Shown: positions 10,062 through 21,976 of the stretch, piece after piece | How positions within the stretch are numbered: the stretch's first letter is position 1 | Layout of the letters: each line of letters starts with the position of its first letter | The notes under the pieces: model-generated | Databases searched by the model: none | Told to the model about the DNA's origin: nothing | What the model saw: only the letters and a program-made list of their open reading frames with translations | Position numbers and translations under genes: made by a program | NCBI RefSeq assembly: GCF_000143415.4 | Contig: NW_003314269.1 | Coordinates: 3,315,908 to 3,379,907, forward strand | Direction: 5' to 3' | DNA: 64,000 bases | DNA from: Selaginella moellendorffii | Taxonomy: Eukaryota; Streptophyta; Lycopodiopsida; Selaginellales; Selaginellaceae

Positions 10062-10490
10062 AGGCGTGATGGCATGTGGCCTTATGCCATTCCTAGGTGA
10101 GATGATACAAATAACAAGTATAAATTCTTAGTTGTTCTAGCAAATCTTACTTAAAGTTCAAGGTGAATAAGCCGAATATGAATTCATCGGATTGTTCTAA
10201 CAAATTGCGAGGTGATGGCATGAGGCGATACGCCATTTGAGAGTGGTAGCCATTCCTATATGAGGTGAGTGAAATATTTATTAGAAATACCTCATTCAAT
10301 TGTGCACTTCTAAGTCTTAGTCCACTCAGTACTGTTTGCATGTTTCTATTTTAATTCTTTCTCTAAAATGTTATTTAGCATGTGGCTTCATGCCATTGCT
10401 CTCCACAATCATGCATTGAATTTTTCTATCCTTGCATAATACTTCTCCATATATATAGCATGTGCGCACATGTGATATGGTTCATTAGGC
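10062..10490. other. 425-bp segment present only in the left copy
   Basis: In the left copy GAGGAGGC|GTGATGG and TTAGGC|CTGATATAG bound 425 bp that the right copy lacks (junction near 57098-57104). Both edges have AGGC-N-TGAT, so deletion between short direct repeats in the right copy is the simplest explanation. It removed four palindromes. Confidence 0.7.
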
Positions 10491-10589
10491 CTGATATAGT
10501 GTGTGAGGTAAAACAAAGATGATGTGATATATGCATTTACCAATCACACGTGCATAAATCTAATAATATGGCGTGTGGCCCATATTAAT
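10069..10589. repeat. Five palindromes downstream of the left transposase
   Basis: 10069-10090, 10215-10236, 10375-10396, 10455-10476 and a half-decayed one at 10568-10589. The first four lie in the 425 bp missing from the right copy. Confidence 0.7.
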
Positions 10590-10607
10590 GGCACATAAAC
10601 CCATATT

Positions 10608-10967
10608 GTGGGCTTACGTGCTTTATGTACCATCATTCCCTTGCAACGAGTGTGTTGGTTTCCTTTTATAACACAACGAACTCCATATTTTAGGGTGAAA
10701 AGCGTTCTCATGGCAAGCACAAAATCTGTAAGTGAGGCAGAAAAGGAGACGGAGAAGGAGATAGGTGAAGATGTAGAATATATAAGTCTTCCAAACTCCC
10801 CGTACTATACTCCAGGTGATCATTTTTCTGAACAAACGGCAACATTAACAACTATCGAGAACGCCCCAGTAACGTCAGAGACAACAATCCAAAGCAAAAC
10901 AACTGACCCGGAGAAGGATGATAGTACCGCTGAGAGTACCAAAAAGGAGGTGTCCACTAGCGCTTAG
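10608..10967 (+). CDS. Small hypothetical protein of the left element (119 aa, or 85 aa from the second ATG)
   Basis: The frame is preserved in both element copies with the same protein sequence. The second Met (10710) starts the more protein-like part, MASTKSVSEAEKETEKEIG, which is Lys/Glu rich. It is followed by a conserved core SLPNSPYYTPG and a Ser/Thr-rich tail with VTSETTIQSK. No known domain is recognised. It lies downstream of the transposase in the same orientation, between palindrome clusters. A diverged relative occurs at 28253-28456, which supports a real coding sequence. Confidence 0.55.
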   Translation: MGLRALCTIIPLQRVCWFPFITQRTPYFRVKSVLMASTKSVSEAEKETEKEIGEDVEYISLPNSPYYTPGDHFSEQTATLTTIENAPVTSETTIQSKTTDPEKDDSTAESTKKEVSTSA

Positions 10968-10974
10968 GCTTATA

Positions 10975-11401
10975 ATGGCGTGTGCCCTCATGCCATTTAC
11001 TTGATCACCAAATACCTTTTTCCCTTTGCACTAGTATATCTTAATACCGGTCTGAGAAATAGAATGGCATGTGCCCTCAGGCCTTTTACTAAATCACCTT
11101 TGAAAGAAATGCAAGCCTCTATGTCGTAAAAAAAAGGTACTAGAGAAATTCCTTAATAATATGAATGTTATTTAGTTTCATGAAAATACACTAAGGGTCA
11201 AATGAGTTAAATGACTTCTCCAGACTAGCAATGCCTCTTGCTACACCTTCACAATTAGATTCATTAGAAAAAGATAACATTGAATAATATCTAAATGTTC
11301 TCACCATTAAGTTATATGTCTGGCTAATAGGAATGACGTTCATCTTGGAAAGCTCACCACACGCTCAATGAACAAACAAATAGTGTGTGCGCGCATGCCA
11401 T
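10975..11401. repeat. Three palindromes near the left inner terminus
   Basis: 10975-10996 immediately after the small ORF, 11064-11085 (right arm decayed), and 11380-11401 with GCGCGC in the core. Confidence 0.7.
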
Positions 11402-11627
11402 CGCTCTTCTTTAGCTTCAGATTCGGCTTGTTCACCTTGACAATGAGATTTATTATACAACCAGATGGACTCAGTCTGGACACAAAGTCACTGCGCTAGT
11501 CACCATGCCCCAGATATGTCTAGCACCTGGACAAAAAACATATAATTTCACGTCATTTGAAAATACTTGAAAATTTGTACCTAGTCCCATTTTACTGAAT
11601 AAATCCCGCTTTAACGAAATAGAGCTT

Positions 11628-11969
11628 TGTATTAAAAAATTTAACTACTTTACCTTTTCTTGCAAGTCTCTTATGCATCTCTATGGGAATAATTTTAGTT
11701 TTGTCACTCATGTCTTCAACTTTCCTCCTTTCAAGTTTGAAATCAGATTTATCAAGATTTTCAATCTTATCTGAGGTGAGTGCAACCCACTAACAATTAG
11801 CCATTCTTTAGGTGCAATATCAAGTTTTATCACTATAGTGTCTTTAAGCCACTTCATATAGTTGGCATTAGTGTTGTAACAATACAATTGGCACCATCTT
11901 GAAAATTTAACTTGCTTTCATTCCCCAAGGAAACATGGGGCTAGAACAAAAGCAGATTTGTCATTATGG
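11628..11969. other. Flank between the left element and the first LTR
   Basis: AT-rich with no gene. About 80 bp (11645-11727) are similar to 18890-18972, so this is part of an older dispersed repeat into which the element landed. Confidence 0.4.
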
Positions 11970-14050
11970 TATGAGACATAAATCTTTAAGCCCCAAAGTG
12001 GAGCCAAAAAGGTGCCACTTAATAGTGGCCGAAGCAAAAGCCAAACGAGTGTAACACGTTTGGACTAAAAAGTTTTGACTTGAATAATCAAAAGTGGGAG
12101 TGAAACTCCCAATGAAGTGTTTGGGGAATGAGCATGAAGCAAGTAGTAAGTGAGTCTCTAGAAAAGGGACCCTAGAAGGAGTCCGAGATGGACCCGAAAC
12201 AGAGTCCGAAATAGGACCCAAGCTAAAGTCTGAGATGGAGTCTGAGATGGACCCAAGAAGGAGTCTAAGGTGGAATTCAAGATGGACCTAAGAAGGAGTC
12301 TGAAAAGGACTCTAAGATGGACCCGAGATGGAGTCCAAAATGGGACATGAGATGGACTTAAGATAGTGTTTGAGATGGAGTCCGAGATGGACCTGAGATG
12401 GAGTCCGAGATGGACCTGAGATGGAGTCCAAGATAGAGTCTAAGATGGACCCAAGGAGTCTTAGAGGGAGTTCGAGGTGGAGTTTGAGATGGACCCAAGA
12501 TGGAGTCCGAGCTAGAGTTTGAGATGGACCCAAGAAGGAGTCCGAAGTGGAGTCTAAGATGGACTTGAGATGGAGTCTGAGATGGACCCGAGAAGAAGTC
12601 TGAGGTGGTGTCTAAGATGGATCCGAGAAGGAGTCTAAGAAAGAGTCCAAAATGGACTCAAGATGGAGTCCAAAATGGGACCTGAGATGGACCTGAAATA
12701 GAGTCTGAGATGGAGTCCAAGATGGACTTGAGATGGAGTTTGAGATGGACCCGAGAAGGAGTTTGAGAGGGAGTCCAAGCTGGAGTCTGAGATAGATTTG
12801 AGATGGAGTCCAAGGTGGAGTATGAGATGGACCGAAGAAGGAGTCTAAGGTGGAGTCTGAAATGGACCTGAGATGAAGTCTGAGATGGAGTCCAAGATGG
12901 ACTTGAGATGGAGTTTGAGATGGAGTCCAAGATGGAACCAAGACCGAAACCGAGATCGAGACCGAGACTGAGACCAAGTCCAAGTCTGAGTTCGAGTTTG
13001 AATCCGAGTTTGAGTCTAAGTTCAAGTTCAAGTCCAAATACTAATATAAACTGTTGAGTGAAAGCCCAAAATGATCATGGGGGGCCTATAAAGGGTTCCA
13101 AAAGTATAGTAGAGAAAATATGGAAGTTAAACCCTAATGGAGCTAGTTTAGCTAAGAAAGGATAGTATGACCCAAGAAGGCTATGCCCACGTGTTCGGTG
13201 ATGATATATCCATTGAGGAGTCCAAGGCTAGAGTGAACATGGATTGACAAGTTTAGTAATTTGGTGAAGTGTTCAAAAGTTAACTTTAGTTCCCTTAGAA
13301 AATTAAATGGTCAATGCTCCCAATCTAAGCATGGGTGGCACTACCTACTTGAATATTTGATGTGGCTCAACTGAACCTTGTTCTAGCCTCATGGCTAGAG
13401 CACCCAAAGGCAAAAGGTGGGGAGAGTACCCATGAGGTTTGTGTAGGGCCACAATGTTCCGAAATGTTGTCTCAAAATCCTAGATTGTGAAAAGAAAGAA
13501 GAGCATTCCTTTAGGGTAGTGACCAAAGATACGGTCATATGGTGAAGAAGTCCCACAAAACAATGGGATTTAGTGGTTAGGCCTATGAGCCTTGACTTAG
13601 TGGCAATGTTGGCAAACACAGCCATGGACAGAAAGGGACTTGGTAGGGATTGAAAAAGGAATATTGAAGAAAGTATTCCCTATGTTTGTGGGCATCCTAA
13701 GGATGCTAAGGAGTGGATCTGGGATGACTATTTATGGATGAATGGTCTAATCTTTAAGAGATGGGACTATGATGCAGGTGGTGTTGGACCACTAGTGTGG
13801 CAAAGGTGAATGGGCATGGCCTTAGTATAACAGGTGGATATATCGGCAGTACCTTTGAGTGTCAGTCATGGGATCAAACACATAGAACATTTAGACTAAG
13901 TGCAAAGGTTGAGTGGCATGGATGCCATTCTTGGGGCTAACAAGCCCTAAGTCTAGAATAAGACTTAATGAGGTTATGAGTGAGATTCCTCCAAATGCTC
14001 AGAAGGGTGGTTAAATGACTAAAGTAGAATGAAAAATTTAATTGCTTATA
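11970..14050. mobile_element. LTR with internal minisatellite (family 1), 5' LTR
   Basis: Similar along its length to 37958-39753. Starts TATGAGACA (from TGTGAGACA) and is followed by ATTTGGTATCGGAA, resembling a plant initiator-Met-tRNA primer-binding site. No coding sequence. The minisatellite occupies 12180-13040. Confidence 0.65.
12180..13040. repeat. GAGTC/GAGATGGA minisatellite in LTR family 1
   Basis: Irregular mixture of GAGTCYRAGATGGA and GGACCCGAGA units in about 860 bp, ending in GAGTCC-type hexamers just before GTGAAAGCCC. Long ORFs across it are artefacts of unit lengths divisible by three. Confidence 0.8.
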
Positions 14051-15159
14051 ATTTGGTATCGGAATTGTTCCTTAATTTGACTTTTATTAATGGCCAAATA
14101 TATCACCATTTATATTGGAATTGGAAGGTACTAAGATTGGACCTATCCTTGAGGAGTAGCATGTCGGGAGGACATGCCTCTCTATTTTAGTTTATGCGTG
14201 AACTTGTGCACAATGTGGTGGATAGAAAGGGGCCAATTTAGGAATGACTTTGGGATTTTAAGAATAGTATAAGGTTTTCCTTAGAAAATTGAAGATGTGA
14301 TCTAGATAAGCATTTGACTTAGCAAACTGGTTAATGTAGTTGTGGTAAGCAAATATAGTTAGGATCATGGAAAAGATAAAGACTTCAAAATAATAAAGGA
14401 GTCACAAGATTTTTCTTATATAGTTGAGGCTGGTGCTCATGAATTTGAGACTAGAATTAATAATCATGGGAGGTCAAATACAGATGAGGACACGAGTTTT
14501 TGAAATGGTACCTGGGGCTATTTTTTATAAATGCTAGAACAAACACAAGGAGTTGGGGGTGTACTTAAAGGATGGGTTGGTATTCTCATCTTATAAGCAA
14601 ATAGTCTTAAGGGGCAAAGGTAGCCTATAGGGAACAGAAAATAATCAAATGTTGGAATAACACTTGCTACAAATGGTCTTTGTGAGTAGGACATGAATAC
14701 AAGAAGATGTATTATAGTGAACTAGCACCTCAAAAGTAAGACCTTATAGGTTATCAGATTAATAAAGTACAAAAAGCTGGATGACTTAAGGAATGGTCCT
14801 AAGGGATTGGTAGCAGCATTTGGATTGAGGTGTGTTGTACCCTATAAAGGATAGAGAGGATTATAAGATCCAAGTATGAGAATAGTGAGTATCTCATTAA
14901 TAATAGAAGGTGCCATACTAAAGTTGTGGGAAAGATGTTCCCAGAAGAAATCAACTTTGGCACAGAGTTATGAAACACTATAGTGTAGTGCTAATTGAGT
15001 GTGTGGACCACTGTTGATCTCACGAGTTGAAGAGTTGAGCTCAATTTTCAATTATAATTTAAAACAAACATTATAGAATTTAAATATTAAGGTTATAGAG
15101 AATCTAATAATTTCACAACTCTCTATATATTACCTAGATAAAAAGCCAACCCACTATCT
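14051..15159. other. Decayed internal retroelement sequence, no gene seen
   Basis: Starts with a primer-binding-like site (14053-14064). No gag or pol motif is recognisable and stops are dense in all frames. Confidence 0.4.
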
Positions 15160-18100
15160 ATAGTAGGGATAGTGGGTAGGTCGGGTATGGCCAATCAACC
15201 TGAGGTATAATCTAGCCTTTATTTACATGCCTATTTTTGTTTTGTGTCCGATTTAGGTTTAATCCCAAGTTCCATACCATGCTAGTTGGTGGAGTACCCA
15301 TATTTGCACATTAGGCCACTGGTATGCTAAAATAGCGCTAAATTTCATTTGGCTTTGTTTTGCATGTTAATTTTGGCATTAGGATGTTAGATATTCTAGG
15401 ACTGTTCTAAGTCATTCTGTGTTTTTGTCCCTTCACTCTTTAGGCTGTATGCTTGGGAGTTGTTCCGTGCTTCAGTGCTTTTGCTCCTTAGCTCCATGCT
15501 TAAGAATTTAGCTCCGTTCCTTTGTTCAATGGCCCAAGGCTTTGAAACTTAAGTTCTACATTGCTATCCTTTGGACACATGGCATGTGACACGTGGCACA
15601 TAGTGGATCCTTCCTAAGCATGATTGTAAGTGGATCAATTAAGACTATAGGGATTAATCTATTGATTCAATTAATCATTGCTATGCTCTCTCATAAACTT
15701 TTCTTGAATTGAACTGAAGGTAGTGTGAAAGCAAGCTTCAGGTTTGGTCAAAATATGAGACTGAGAAAAGAGTTGTCGGGGACGAAGGATCAAACATGTA
15801 AATTATTTTCTCTTCTTGGAGAGATGATTTGCAATGAGGTGTTCACTCATTGCTCATATTCACAATATGCAATAAAAAATCCCTACCTTGATGCATAATG
15901 GAAACAATGATTTTGCAAGTGGTGAATTGTGGGATGGATAATAGCGAAGCGTTAAACTATTTTGTCTAAGCTTGCTATTGGAAGGTTTAGGTTATAATAC
16001 TCAATTCTTTTTTAGGGAACATTATTATTGCTTGTTAAGCTTGGTGTTGGATTAATTTGAGGTTGGTCAGAAAGAGAGTGGCATAAGCTTGTCCATATTG
16101 TGAAAAAAGTTAGTGGTGTTAAGTGTTATAAATCTTTATCAATGGGGTGTGGCATTTATATTGCATTTTGTCAAATTGAGTTGACACTTAATACTCATAT
16201 AAACCTTTAAAGTAATAACATGGGCATTGCTCATAGTGTTGCTCAATTAATGATCAAATTATTGTGATTCTTATATCATATTTATATGATAGTGAGTAAT
16301 GTGTTTACGAAGTTGCTTAGTTAGATGATGATTGACCCCAAAGTGATTGATGGAGAAGTTAGTCTACTTGCAAGTAGTAGCATTGTAATAACTTTGACTA
16401 AATTTTTAATGGTGGTCCATTATACTAAGCTTAAGTTAGTACCTTGTTTCCTTGAGGGTTTGCCTATAAAATGTTGGTAATGGTTATAGCATTCACGTGC
16501 TATGGCTTGTTGATTTATTTGTTAACACTTGGAGTAGATTGTCAGATGGAGAAAATGTGTAATTGAGGCATTGACATCACTAACACTTGTGTTAGTGGAA
16601 GTGGCTTTAGTATTTTAAGTGATGAGGAATTTTCTCCAGAGTTTGATTTTCCATGTCATTTTTCTTGTTAGTGTTTTAGCTTCACATTGAATTTTGAAAG
16701 TGGTTGAAAAAGAAGGTTAATGCAATGTAGATATCCAAAGATATACTCTTTGTGATTAAGCCTTGAATGTTCATTTTGCATTTTGCAAATGTCAATGTTA
16801 GATGTTAGAAATATGGGCATAATGCTCAATGCTTATACATACTGTTGGGTCATAAAAATTTGTGTTAAGGTGAACATATATAAAGTTGTAAATAGAAGGA
16901 AGTTAGTTGAGTCTTGAAAGTTTGTATTCCTAAACTCAGAATCATCCTTTTTTTAGGATGGAAATCTTCTATAAATTTTCTTAGACTTTTCTAATGGCTA
17001 ATATATTGACCATTTTGCTTGAAAACTATTTTATTTTCATAAGCTAGTACAAATTAGTGAAGGGGTTAGAGTTGACTTTAGTTGGCTTAAACCTTAGTAA
17101 GTAGTTTATATGATATGGCTTAAAAGGGATGTTGACTTTTAGGGATAAGGCAATTGAGTTGGATAAAGTTTGAAGTTGGTGTAAAAAAATGGCTATTGCA
17201 CTTTTTTAAGAAAGGTGACTTTTGTGCCTTTCTTTTGTAACATTATGTTTGATGGTAAGTTGCACTTTGCATTTCATTATACTCTATGAGAGTAGTGAGC
17301 TCTTATTGATATTAATCTGGTCTTAGTGGCCCTATGCCTTGTTTAAGGATAGTGATATCTATTTAGTTGTTTGAGGTTGAGATGTTGGTACCTGTATTAT
17401 AATTTATCTATCAGGAGGTTGTGTACCATATGAGTCCATCTCATGATCTTCACTTTAGTTTCGACTAATGTTGATCATGCATAATTAACCTCTTCAAGGC
17501 ATGCTCAGAGCTATTGGCTAGATGTGTTGGTAAGTTTATTGCAGTTGAATTGGATTCTAGTAGTCATTTAATTTGTGCATGTTCATGTTTTTATATCTCA
17601 TACCTGAGGTATTACATTTATGTTAGACAAGTATATGACTCAATAGCATGAGTTTAATGTTTGGGTCTTGTGAAGGCAAATTGAAAAGTGATTGTTGGTT
17701 GTTTTGCAACTAGTAATTGCTTGTAGACTTCATTAAAGACTATTAACACTTACTTCACTCGATGAAGATTTATCAGTGATGGGCTTCCTTTACCAGATGG
17801 TGTTATATAGGATAATGTTGTTCAAACTTACATGAGTTTTCTATGTTAGCATGTCGATTCTACCTTTGTCAATATCATTTGGTTACATTTAATCCATAGT
17901 GTTGGATTTCATTGGGTCTTAAATGTGGTGAATCACTCCTTGATGATATGTTATTTGTAGTTGAGTATTGTGAAGAATTACTCTCGGATACTGAGTAAAG
18001 TATCTTTGACTTTGGTTAGCTTGGTTTTTAATATTGGTAATTTTAACTTTTGCAATCTTTTTTCATAAACTCATAATTCAAAGGTTAAAAGTTGCAATAG

Positions 18101-21100
18101 TTGTCTAATTGCACAATATAACTAAACTATATAAGAGAAAGAAAGGATAGTGAAGATAATGATCATGAGTCGGAGATAAATGCAATGACAAAAAATGTAA
18201 CAAATTGAGTGAAAAAGAATGCTCTTCTACTTATTTTAGAAAATTACAACTCTATGACTTTCAAAAAATGCCCTATATATTTTTAGCTTCCAGTGGAAAT
18301 AATGGTAATGATTAGTATAATGGTATATATGCTCTTGCAACACACTATAATATCACACACCCGAAAGATTACTATAAAATATTTTTTGAGATGGTAAAGA
18401 CAATAATGAAAATACATGAGTATTATAAGTAGCATTGCAAAAATAACACTTGCAAGTATATGAAATGAAAAGAAAAATGAAAAAAAAATAAATTTATTAA
18501 TTATATAAAGTATAATAAGTTATTATTGATAGAGAATAAACATTGATAGTCTTAGAAAATCTAGTTAACTCCAAAAGTCTTCTGCAACTCAATAATAGTA
18601 AAGATTTTTTGGTGTATATGAATATCCATTTTAGAATCCTAGTGCAAGATGTTGACAAAGATGTAATACATATACTTGCAAAAAGCATATGCCTTCCCAT
18701 GTTCCTTGCACTTCATAAAGTCTTAACATGTGCAAGAAGGATGGTCTTAAATGACAATTGTATACTCTCCACTTTCTATTTTGATTATATATTCCTTTAC
18801 AAACACAATGATATACTTCATGAAGAGAATCTCATAGTCAAGCATTTGAGCCAAAGTTATTTTACTATGCTTGGAGATGTAGTAATAAATTTAACTACCT
18901 TACCTTTTCTTGTAAGTCTTCTATGCATCTTTGTGGGAATAGTGCTAATTTTGTCAATTATATCTCTAACTTAGTGATATTTTATGATAGTTAATTGTTG
19001 TCTTTGATAGTTTATTGCATACCGCAAGATACATATTGCAACTTATTCTTCTCTAGCAAAATGGTCTGCAGGCTCCTATTGGTCAAAAGCAAAAGACTTC
19101 ACTCTAGGTCCCAGTCTAAATATCTAATAGTTGAAGTAAGATTTGATTAGTTCATTGCATTGACCAAGATCTATTCAAATGGCTCGTGTGATAGTTGGCA
19201 TGGACGAGTATTTGTTAGTCTTGTAACCTTCATTATATATTTATTAATTGTTGTTATAGTTGGTTCTAATAGATTGGATATTATTTCCTTTAGGTACTAT
19301 ATTTGCAAGCATTTTTCTTGCTAGTTGATGATAATTTGAGTTCTTTGAGTTAACTTATGTAAGTTGTTTAATATATTATCTGCAATCTTTGGTATTTATG
19401 CTTTATTATTGATTTTTTTTATAATACACTCACTATTGAATTTTGTTGATTGGTTAATCCTATGACTTTAACTTTTAATGATCTTGGTGGTTTCTATAAT
19501 ACTAGTTTATTGGATGATAACTTACTTGGAATACTTTTGTGTTATAATCTAAAATTTATTCATTGATACTTAGATCTCTAAGATATCATTATCTATGACT
19601 TTGATATTGTTCATTTGTTGATTTTTGGGTTTAGGCTAGTATAATTAGATTGGCTTTGACACTTCATATATATAGTGAAGTCTTTAGTCATGGGGTAGTT
19701 ATTGTCAACTGGTCATATCACCCACCTCTCTCTCGATATTCCTTATTCTATTAAAAAGAACATAACTGTGTAAACAACTCTAACTATCTATTTATAGTAG
19801 TCTCTCTAAACTTTACCGACAAGTTTGGTTTGTTTACTTAAAAAGGTTGTAGCTTTTAGATTCTCTCTCTATATCACCTGCAGGTAGGGGCATATCATCT
19901 TTTCTAAGCTAGGTGACACCCAGAGCAACAAAGGTGGTTGACTCTGTTGGTCATTTCCTTATTAATGATGGGTGAAAGGTGTTTAAGTTGTAGAACACCG
20001 TGAACTTTTTCTGCAGTTATTTCTTTATCGGTGGTCTAGATTAGAGTATGCATTGACAAGGATGTCGATCTTCTCTAAAGAGGGGAAAATGTCACGAATG
20101 TGACTATGGGTATCAAAATTTATTTATCGGCTAGTCCTTTTGGATGTTCTTTCCTTACTGCTATTATGGCAGAAGGTCAATATTACTAGATTCTTTATCA
20201 GTTTCCACCTAAGTTAGTTGAGAAATTAATCATCATATGTACTTATGCCAGATAAACATAAGGTAGAAACTCTTATGTGTTTCTTGCTAAGCATACTCAA
20301 CATGATATAAAAAACTTATATGTTTAGCTTGCATTTGTTAATATTAAGAACCCCCATAATATTGAGCTTGGTCCCTCAATATTTGCCAAATGATAGCTTA
20401 CTATGTTTATTAAACACCTTGCTATCATGCCCTATGTGTTGGCCATGTTCGGTCCTAATTGTTATTTATGGAAAGTCTCTATATTTGCTAATTTAGCATA
20501 TCTATGAAATGTAGAGATTATCTTGAACACAATGGTGTTGGTCCTATGTCTAAATTCATAATCTAGTGCAATTCCATATTTAGTAAGTTTCAAGCTTGTC
20601 CCAAAGACTAACTTCTGATACTAACAATAAAAGCCCAAGCATGCATTCTTTAAGGGGGGGCTTATAAGGGGTTCCAAATATATAATAGGGATAGTGGTAG
20701 GTTGGGCATGGCTAACTAACTTGAGGCATAGTCTAACTTTCATTTATATGCCAATCTTTATTTTGCATTCAATTTAGGTTTAAGCTCAAGTTCCATACCA
20801 TACTAATTGGTGGAATACCCATATCCTTGCATTAAACCACCAATATGCTAAAATAGTACCAAACTCTAATTGGCTTTGTTTTGCGTGCTAGTCCTAATAT
20901 TGGGATATTAGATGTTCTAGGACTGTTCCAATGTCACTTTGTGCTCTTGTCCCTTCGCTCCTTTGGTTGTACATTCAACAATTGCTCCATGCTTCAATTC
21001 CTTCACTACTTGATTGTAAACTTGGGAGTTTGGCTCTGTTCCTTCATTTAGTGGCCCAAGACCTTGAAATTTGGGTTTTGCTCTGTTGTCCTTGAACATG

Positions 21101-21214
21101 TGGCATGTGGCAAGTGGCATATGACATATGGAATATAGAGGGTTTAGTTTCCACTTCATAGTTATCCTATAATAAATCACTATAGAGTAAAAGGTGAAAA
21201 TTACATGCACTACA
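15160..21214. mobile_element. Large non-coding LTR element (family 2), copy 1
   Basis: The 3' LTR is 20100-21214 (starts TGTCACGAATG, ends ACTACA) and is preceded by a polypurine tract (AAAGAGGGGAAAA, 20087-20099). At the 5' side only an LTR fragment (15160-15615) remains. The 4.5 kb interior has no coding region and is colinear with 44665-46493 and 53363-55351. This fits a LARD-type non-autonomous element. The one long frame, 18543-18974, shows no known motif. Confidence 0.6.
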
Positions 21215-21789
21215 CCAAACAAATTAAATATTATACATATTTTTAGTACTTCATTAAAGCTAAAAACCATGACATTCTTCTAAACTCATTTCAATATATT
21301 CCATTTGTGTAGTACCATCTACACCTATAGTAAATTATCTATCATATTGCTTTGGAAATAAGGATAAGAATATTACAAATATGTATAATAAGTAAAATAA
21401 TTATATAAATTTATGATTTTAAGAATCTTATATTTTATGACAAGATTCTACGAAGTGCAAGAAAACACATAATTCTCATTTATAATTTTGTACTGCAATC
21501 AATTCCACACATGTGGCTATCATATTATTTCCATATTATGGCACAATCATATTATAGCAAACCTCCATTATTAGGTCTATTATTAGATTATAACTCAAAA
21601 GGAGTTTATCACGTAATCAAATCTAGGACAAAGTGGAAATTATAAATTGCTAATAAATAATTGTAGAAAGAAATAAACATATGAGATTTACTCCATCCAT
21701 AATGAATGGCTATGATGAAGGCCAACCACTAGTATTAGGATTTTTACAAAAAGTAGAGGGGAGATTTGGAGTGACTCTATGGGATCTAT
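21215..21789. other. AT-rich spacer, nothing recognised
   Basis: No ORF, repeat or site could be supported between the family 2 LTR and the next LTR. Confidence 0.4.
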
Positions 21790-21976
21790 TGTTAGGGCGT
21801 GGCCACCGAGAGAGTGAGACAGAGAGAGGGAATATTCTGGTCCTCAGAATATTCTTCATCTTCCTTATATAAAACCCTTGGCTCACAAGGGCAAGTGGAA
21901 GCATTTTGCGAAGAGCACTGAAGCATTTCTCGTGTTTTAGCAAGCATTGGGGGAGGTGCCCCTCCTTCCCCCAACA
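21790..21976. mobile_element. 187-bp 5' LTR of a gypsy element (family 3)
   Basis: Starts TGTTAGGG and ends CCCAACA, giving short inverted ends. It contains TATATAAAAC as a promoter-like site. A likely primer-binding site (TGGTGAACCCGGCGTG) follows. A related fragment is at 55352-55505. Confidence 0.65.

Larger units (their letters stand above)
10029..11443. repeat. 3' module present in direct and inverted copies around the small ORF
   Basis: AAGGTGAACAA-CCGAATCTGAA occurs at 10029-10060 (+, end of the transposase), at 10156-10183 (+, diverged) and at 11415-11441 (-). In the first and last cases a palindrome follows within about 25 bp. The right copy has it at 55721-55749, 56149-56178 (+) and 57104-57134 (-). 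The small ORF is thus bracketed by an inverted pair of this module. Confidence 0.6.
1..11627 (+). mobile_element. Left copy of a large two-gene DNA element, incomplete at the window edge
   Basis: Everything from the left edge to about 11627 reappears in reverse complement between 55536 and 64000, with the same gene order, ORF lengths (two 3069-nt transposase frames) and intron lengths (239, 310 and 52 nt). The inner end is defined by where similarity stops: the left copy ends with the complement of the sequence that begins the right copy at 55536. The outer end is outside the window, so terminal inverted repeats and target-site duplications cannot be judged. Gene content is a transposase-like gene on +, a ParB-like candidate gene on - and a small ORF on +. 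Both large genes carry in-frame stops here, so this copy is probably decayed. The strand given is that of the transposase. Confidence 0.8.

Noticed and set aside
13913-13930. TGGCATGGATGCCA in the family 1 LTR (also near 39618) as a palindrome copy
   Set aside because: Shorter, different centre, and inherited with the LTR; similarity of the arms is probably chance.
15580-15605. TGGCATGTGACACGTGGCA-like sequence in the family 2 LTRs (also near 21105 and 43885) as more copies of the palindrome
   Set aside because: It lacks the GGCC-type core and the GCCAT arm and is part of the LTR sequence.
18543-18974. 143-codon frame as a gene
   Set aside because: It lies inside the non-coding family 2 element, has no motif, and a part of it recurs at 11645-11727 without a matching frame.
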